Origin: Chryseobacterium sp. LAM-KRS1
GTDB lineage: Bacteria; Bacteroidota; Bacteroidia; Flavobacteriales; Weeksellaceae
Reading direction: 5' to 3'
Assembly: GCF_013184525.1 (NCBI RefSeq)
Contig: NZ_JAAOIZ010000004.1
Span: 372,001-436,000, forward strand
DNA: 64,000 nucleotides
Every line of letters begins with the position of its first letter. Position 1 is the first letter of the stretch. A program made the translations under genes and the position numbers. Positions 61,985 through 64,000 of the stretch are shown in pieces. Under the pieces are notes generated by a model. The model was not told the origin of the DNA. It saw only the letters and a list, made by a program, of their open reading frames with translations, and did not search any database.

Positions 61985-62647
61985 ATGAGAAAATTAATTT
62001 CAAGATGTATGGTAATTGCTTTTATTCTTTTAGGAATATCAGCTTATTCTCAGGCAAAAATAAAATTTTCGAGCATTCCTAATGTTTTGCAGGGAATAGA
62101 GCCTAACGACAAAATTGACTTTTGGGTGTTGAATTACAATACCTATGGAAAAGATCAGGAATTAAAAGTTTCAGGAGCTAAAAAAGACTTTATTCCGCAG
62201 ACATCAGGATTTGATTTATTTCCGGATGAAGATAGCTTTTATTACATCGTTTATTCCTCCGGTGGAAAAATTAATTACGTTACGGATCTTGATGCCTTAA
62301 AAAAGTTTGTCGGAAAGATAGATAATGTTCAGGAAGCAGCCATTTTAGCTACTGTGGATGGTTATATGATCGATGAAGAATTTAAGGATGTAGCAGGAAA
62401 TTATTATGTAGATCAATCTAACTATTATCTGGATTTAGGGAAATTAACATCAAAGGAATGTCCTTATCAGAAAACCCATTTTACATTAACTGTAAATAAA
62501 GCTTCAGGAGCAGTTACTCAGGTAAAAGATAATGGGACTTATATAGAGCTTTATAATAAGAAATGTGCTAATAATCCAAGGCTTTTAAAAATCGAAAAAA
62601 AAGAAGAATCTAAAGATGAGTCTAAAAAATCACCCAAAAGAAGGTAA
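61985..62647 (+). CDS. Secreted protein of unknown function
   Basis: 220 residues. A signal peptide (MRKLISRCMVIAFILLGISAYSQ) precedes a beta-rich domain with the segment IVYSSGGKINYVTDLDALKKFVGKIDNVQEAAILATVDGY, then a Lys/Ser-rich C-terminus (KKEESKDESKKSPKRR). No family recognised. Its 3' end overlaps the start of a GNAT gene by 32 bases, so the two are probably coupled. Confidence 0.72.
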   Translation: MRKLISRCMVIAFILLGISAYSQAKIKFSSIPNVLQGIEPNDKIDFWVLNYNTYGKDQELKVSGAKKDFIPQTSGFDLFPDEDSFYYIVYSSGGKINYVTDLDALKKFVGKIDNVQEAAILATVDGYMIDEEFKDVAGNYYVDQSNYYLDLGKLTSKECPYQKTHFTLTVNKASGAVTQVKDNGTYIELYNKKCANNPRLLKIEKKEESKDESKKSPKRR

Positions 62648-63149
62648 TTTCTACGAAACAGAAAGACTTATCCTTCGTCCGATAACAGTGGATGACCGTG
62701 AGTTTATATTTGATCTTTACAACAGACCAAAGTTTATAAAGTTTATTGGTGACCGTCATCTTAAGAATGACTCCGATGCCGAAGCCTATATCAAAAACAG
62801 GTTTCTCCCTCAATTGGAACGGTTAGGATTTGGAAACTATCTTGTTATAACTAAAGAAGGAAATAATAAGGTGGGTGCAGTAGGAATTTTCGAACGGGAA
62901 GGACTGGAAATATTAGATATAGGATTTTCTTTGTTGGATGAATTCGAAGGCAAAGGATATGCTTATGAAGCTGCCTTAAAAGTTAAATCTATCGGTATGG
63001 ATGACTTCGGGTTAAAGAAAATATCTGCCATTACTTCTAAAGATAATTTTTCTTCTCAAAAGCTAATTGAAAAACTGGGATTGAAATTTCAAAAATACGT
63101 AAGTCTTCCAGGGGATAATGAAGAATTGAGATACTACGAAACCGAATAA
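62616..63149 (+). CDS. GNAT-family N-acetyltransferase (RimJ/RimL-like)
   Basis: 177 residues. The N-terminal ETERLILRPITVDDREFIFDLY is typical of the RimJ/RimL subgroup. The acetyl-CoA loop is LLDEFEGKGYAYEAA (A-motif Q/RxxGxG/A in the form EGKGYA), followed by KISAITSKDNFSSQKLIEKLGLKF. The substrate is unknown. The start overlaps the preceding gene by 32 bases, which is longer than usual; the N-terminal conserved residues support this start. Confidence 0.87.
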   Translation: MSLKNHPKEGNFYETERLILRPITVDDREFIFDLYNRPKFIKFIGDRHLKNDSDAEAYIKNRFLPQLERLGFGNYLVITKEGNNKVGAVGIFEREGLEILDIGFSLLDEFEGKGYAYEAALKVKSIGMDDFGLKKISAITSKDNFSSQKLIEKLGLKFQKYVSLPGDNEELRYYETE

Positions 63150-63170
63150 AATTTCTTTAAAATAAATAGT

Positions 63171-63219
63171 ACAAACCTTTAAACAGCCTTCCTAGTATGG
63201 ACTTTGTTTAAAGGTTTGT
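63171..63219 (+). terminator. Terminator after the GNAT gene
   Basis: A 15-bp perfect stem (63171-63185 with 63205-63219) with a 19-base loop, then a short T run. It lies between convergent GNAT and bcp genes and may serve both. Confidence 0.75.
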
Positions 63220-63233
63220 TTTACTATATAATT

Positions 63234-63683
63234 TTATCCTTCTAAAATTTGTTCTGCTGCAGTCTTCGAGGTTACTTTTTCAATAACTCTTGTGCAGATC
63301 CCTTTTTCATCAAAGATAAAAGTAGTTCTCACGATTCCCATATACGTTTTGCCAAAAGTCTTTTTCTCCTGCCAAACACCAAATTTTTCGATAACATCAC
63401 GATTTTCATCTGCAATCAGATCATAAGGAAAAGCAAATTTACTATGAAAATTTTTCTGTTTTTTTACAGAATCTCCACTGATACCTAAAAGTTGAAATCC
63501 TGCTTTTTTTAGCTGCGAATAATTATCACTCAGATTACATGCTTCCACAGTACAAGTTGGAGTGTTGGCTTGCGGATAAAAGAAGATAATTAGTTTTTTT
63601 CCAATGAGTTTAGATGAATTTATTGTTTCTCCATCTTGATTGGTCCCTTCAAATTCGGGTAATTTGTCGCCTACTTTCAACAT
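63234..63683 (-). CDS. bcp: Thioredoxin-dependent thiol peroxidase (Bcp / PrxQ)
   Basis: 149 residues. It reduces hydroperoxides with thioredoxin in the cytoplasm. The peroxidatic Cys44 and resolving Cys49 lie in NTPTCTVEACNLSD, the PrxQ helix-2 arrangement. It is divergent from nth, with only 32 bases between the two start codons and facing -7 boxes in the gap. Confidence 0.95.
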   Translation of the reverse strand: MLKVGDKLPEFEGTNQDGETINSSKLIGKKLIIFFYPQANTPTCTVEACNLSDNYSQLKKAGFQLLGISGDSVKKQKNFHSKFAFPYDLIADENRDVIEKFGVWQEKKTFGKTYMGIVRTTFIFDEKGICTRVIEKVTSKTAAEQILEG

Positions 63684-63689
63684 ATTGTT

Positions 63690-63697
63690 TATTTTTG
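63690..63697 (+). promoter_or_regulatory. Bacteroidetes -7 box for nth
   Basis: TATTTTTG, 18 bases before the nth ATG, within the 32-base gap and facing the bcp promoter. Confidence 0.45.
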
Positions 63698-63699
63698 TT

Positions 63700-63731
63700 C
63701 AAATTTAGTGGTTACATGACAAAAAAGCAAA
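63700..63731 (-). promoter_or_regulatory. Bacteroidetes promoter for bcp
   Basis: Minus strand TTTG at 63731-63728 and TAAATTTG at 63707-63700, spacing 20. The -33 element lies inside the nth coding start. Confidence 0.55.
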
Positions 63732-64000
63732 GAGCTGAGCTTGTTCAGCTTGAATTAGAAAAATTATACCCTGAAGTTCCTGTTCCGCTTGCGCACACCG
63801 ATGCTTATACATTGATGGTCGCCGTCGCACTCTCAGCACAAACTACGGATAAAAAGGTGAATGAAGTAACACCACAACTTTTTAAAGTAGCAGGAACACC
63901 GGAAAAAATGGCGAAGCTTGAAGTTTCCGAGATCAAAGAGCTTATCAAAGAGATCGGGCTGTCAAATACTAAAGCCAAAAACCTGAAAAGGATGGCGGAA
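63716..64000 (+). CDS. nth: Endonuclease III (5' part, cut by window edge)
   Basis: 95 residues from the ATG at 63716 to the window end, still open. The visible part is the N-terminal helical domain of the base-excision repair glycosylase/AP lyase: LMVAVALSAQTTDKKVNEVTPQLF and the EIGLSNTKAKNL segment. The helix-hairpin-helix with the catalytic Lys and the [4Fe-4S] cysteines would follow outside the window. Divergent from bcp. Confidence 0.92.
   Translation, partial: MTKKQRAELVQLELEKLYPEVPVPLAHTDAYTLMVAVALSAQTTDKKVNEVTPQLFKVAGTPEKMAKLEVSEIKELIKEIGLSNTKAKNLKRMAE

Noticed and set aside
1..64000. CRISPR arrays, insertion sequences and rRNA genes
   Set aside because: No regularly spaced direct repeats, transposase-like proteins or rRNA stretches were seen on reading the window.

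Overview
The window is a chromosomal segment of a Flavobacteriia bacterium, most likely Chryseobacterium or a close relative (family Weeksellaceae). This rests on AT-rich DNA, Bacteroidetes-type promoters (a -7 box TAnnTTTG, sometimes with TTTG about 16-20 bases upstream), a type IX secretion/gliding protein (SprE/PorW), the MurF-Alr fusion typical of the phylum, a carboxypeptidase-like-domain TonB receptor and 2TM-domain proteins. The genus is an inference; no rRNA is present.

Layout. 1-8.2 kb: the 3' part of sprE on the plus strand, then minus-strand housekeeping genes (tsaB, an SDR oxidoreductase, a YraN-family nuclease-like protein, LD-carboxypeptidase, a LysE-type exporter, rnr, rpiB). 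8.2-14.7 kb: a 550-base AT-rich gap with degenerate DnaA boxes, pgk, a secreted papain-like protease, an 860-base AT desert, a methyltransferase, and mnmG flanked on both sides by perfect parS sites. This suggests an origin-proximal region. 14.7-26.1 kb: ybeY, a patatin/beta-barrel protein, murF-alr and tdk on the minus strand; an acidic repeat protein, rsmI and a WG-repeat protein on the plus strand; fabG; guaC on the minus strand. 26.2-28.6 kb: a compact operon of an Lgt-like membrane protein, an 80-residue membrane protein and a radical SAM enzyme resembling tetraether lipid synthase (Tes). I consider this the most interesting module. 28.7-34.1 kb: a frameshifted GNAT gene, surE, a Prc/Tsp protease, sodC and a frameshifted AraC-GyrI regulator.

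34-45.5 kb: a TonB-dependent receptor with a small secreted partner; a LytS-type kinase fused to a 2TM domain, three stand-alone 2TM proteins and a LytTR response regulator, with an ICMT-like methyltransferase and a lipoprotein between them; mnmA; a beta-barrel protein; a Crp-like regulator; a membrane protein. 45.6-52 kb: clpC, a small membrane protein, and three glycosyltransferases with sufE inserted among them. 52-57.2 kb: a four-gene minus-strand operon with a DUF4280 PAAR-like spike protein and an unrecognised 928-residue protein, a candidate secreted-effector cassette without any secretion apparatus in view. 57.3-64 kb: two identical tRNA-Val genes, folC, a TolC-family protein, a SprT-like protease, a mannose-1-phosphate guanylyltransferase, a secreted protein, a GNAT, bcp, and the 5' part of nth.

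Most intergenic junctions between convergent genes carry bidirectional hairpin terminators. No insertion sequence, integrase, rRNA or CRISPR array is visible. Two genes carry clear reading-frame lesions (about 29.01 kb and 33.73 kb), which may be real mutations or sequencing errors.
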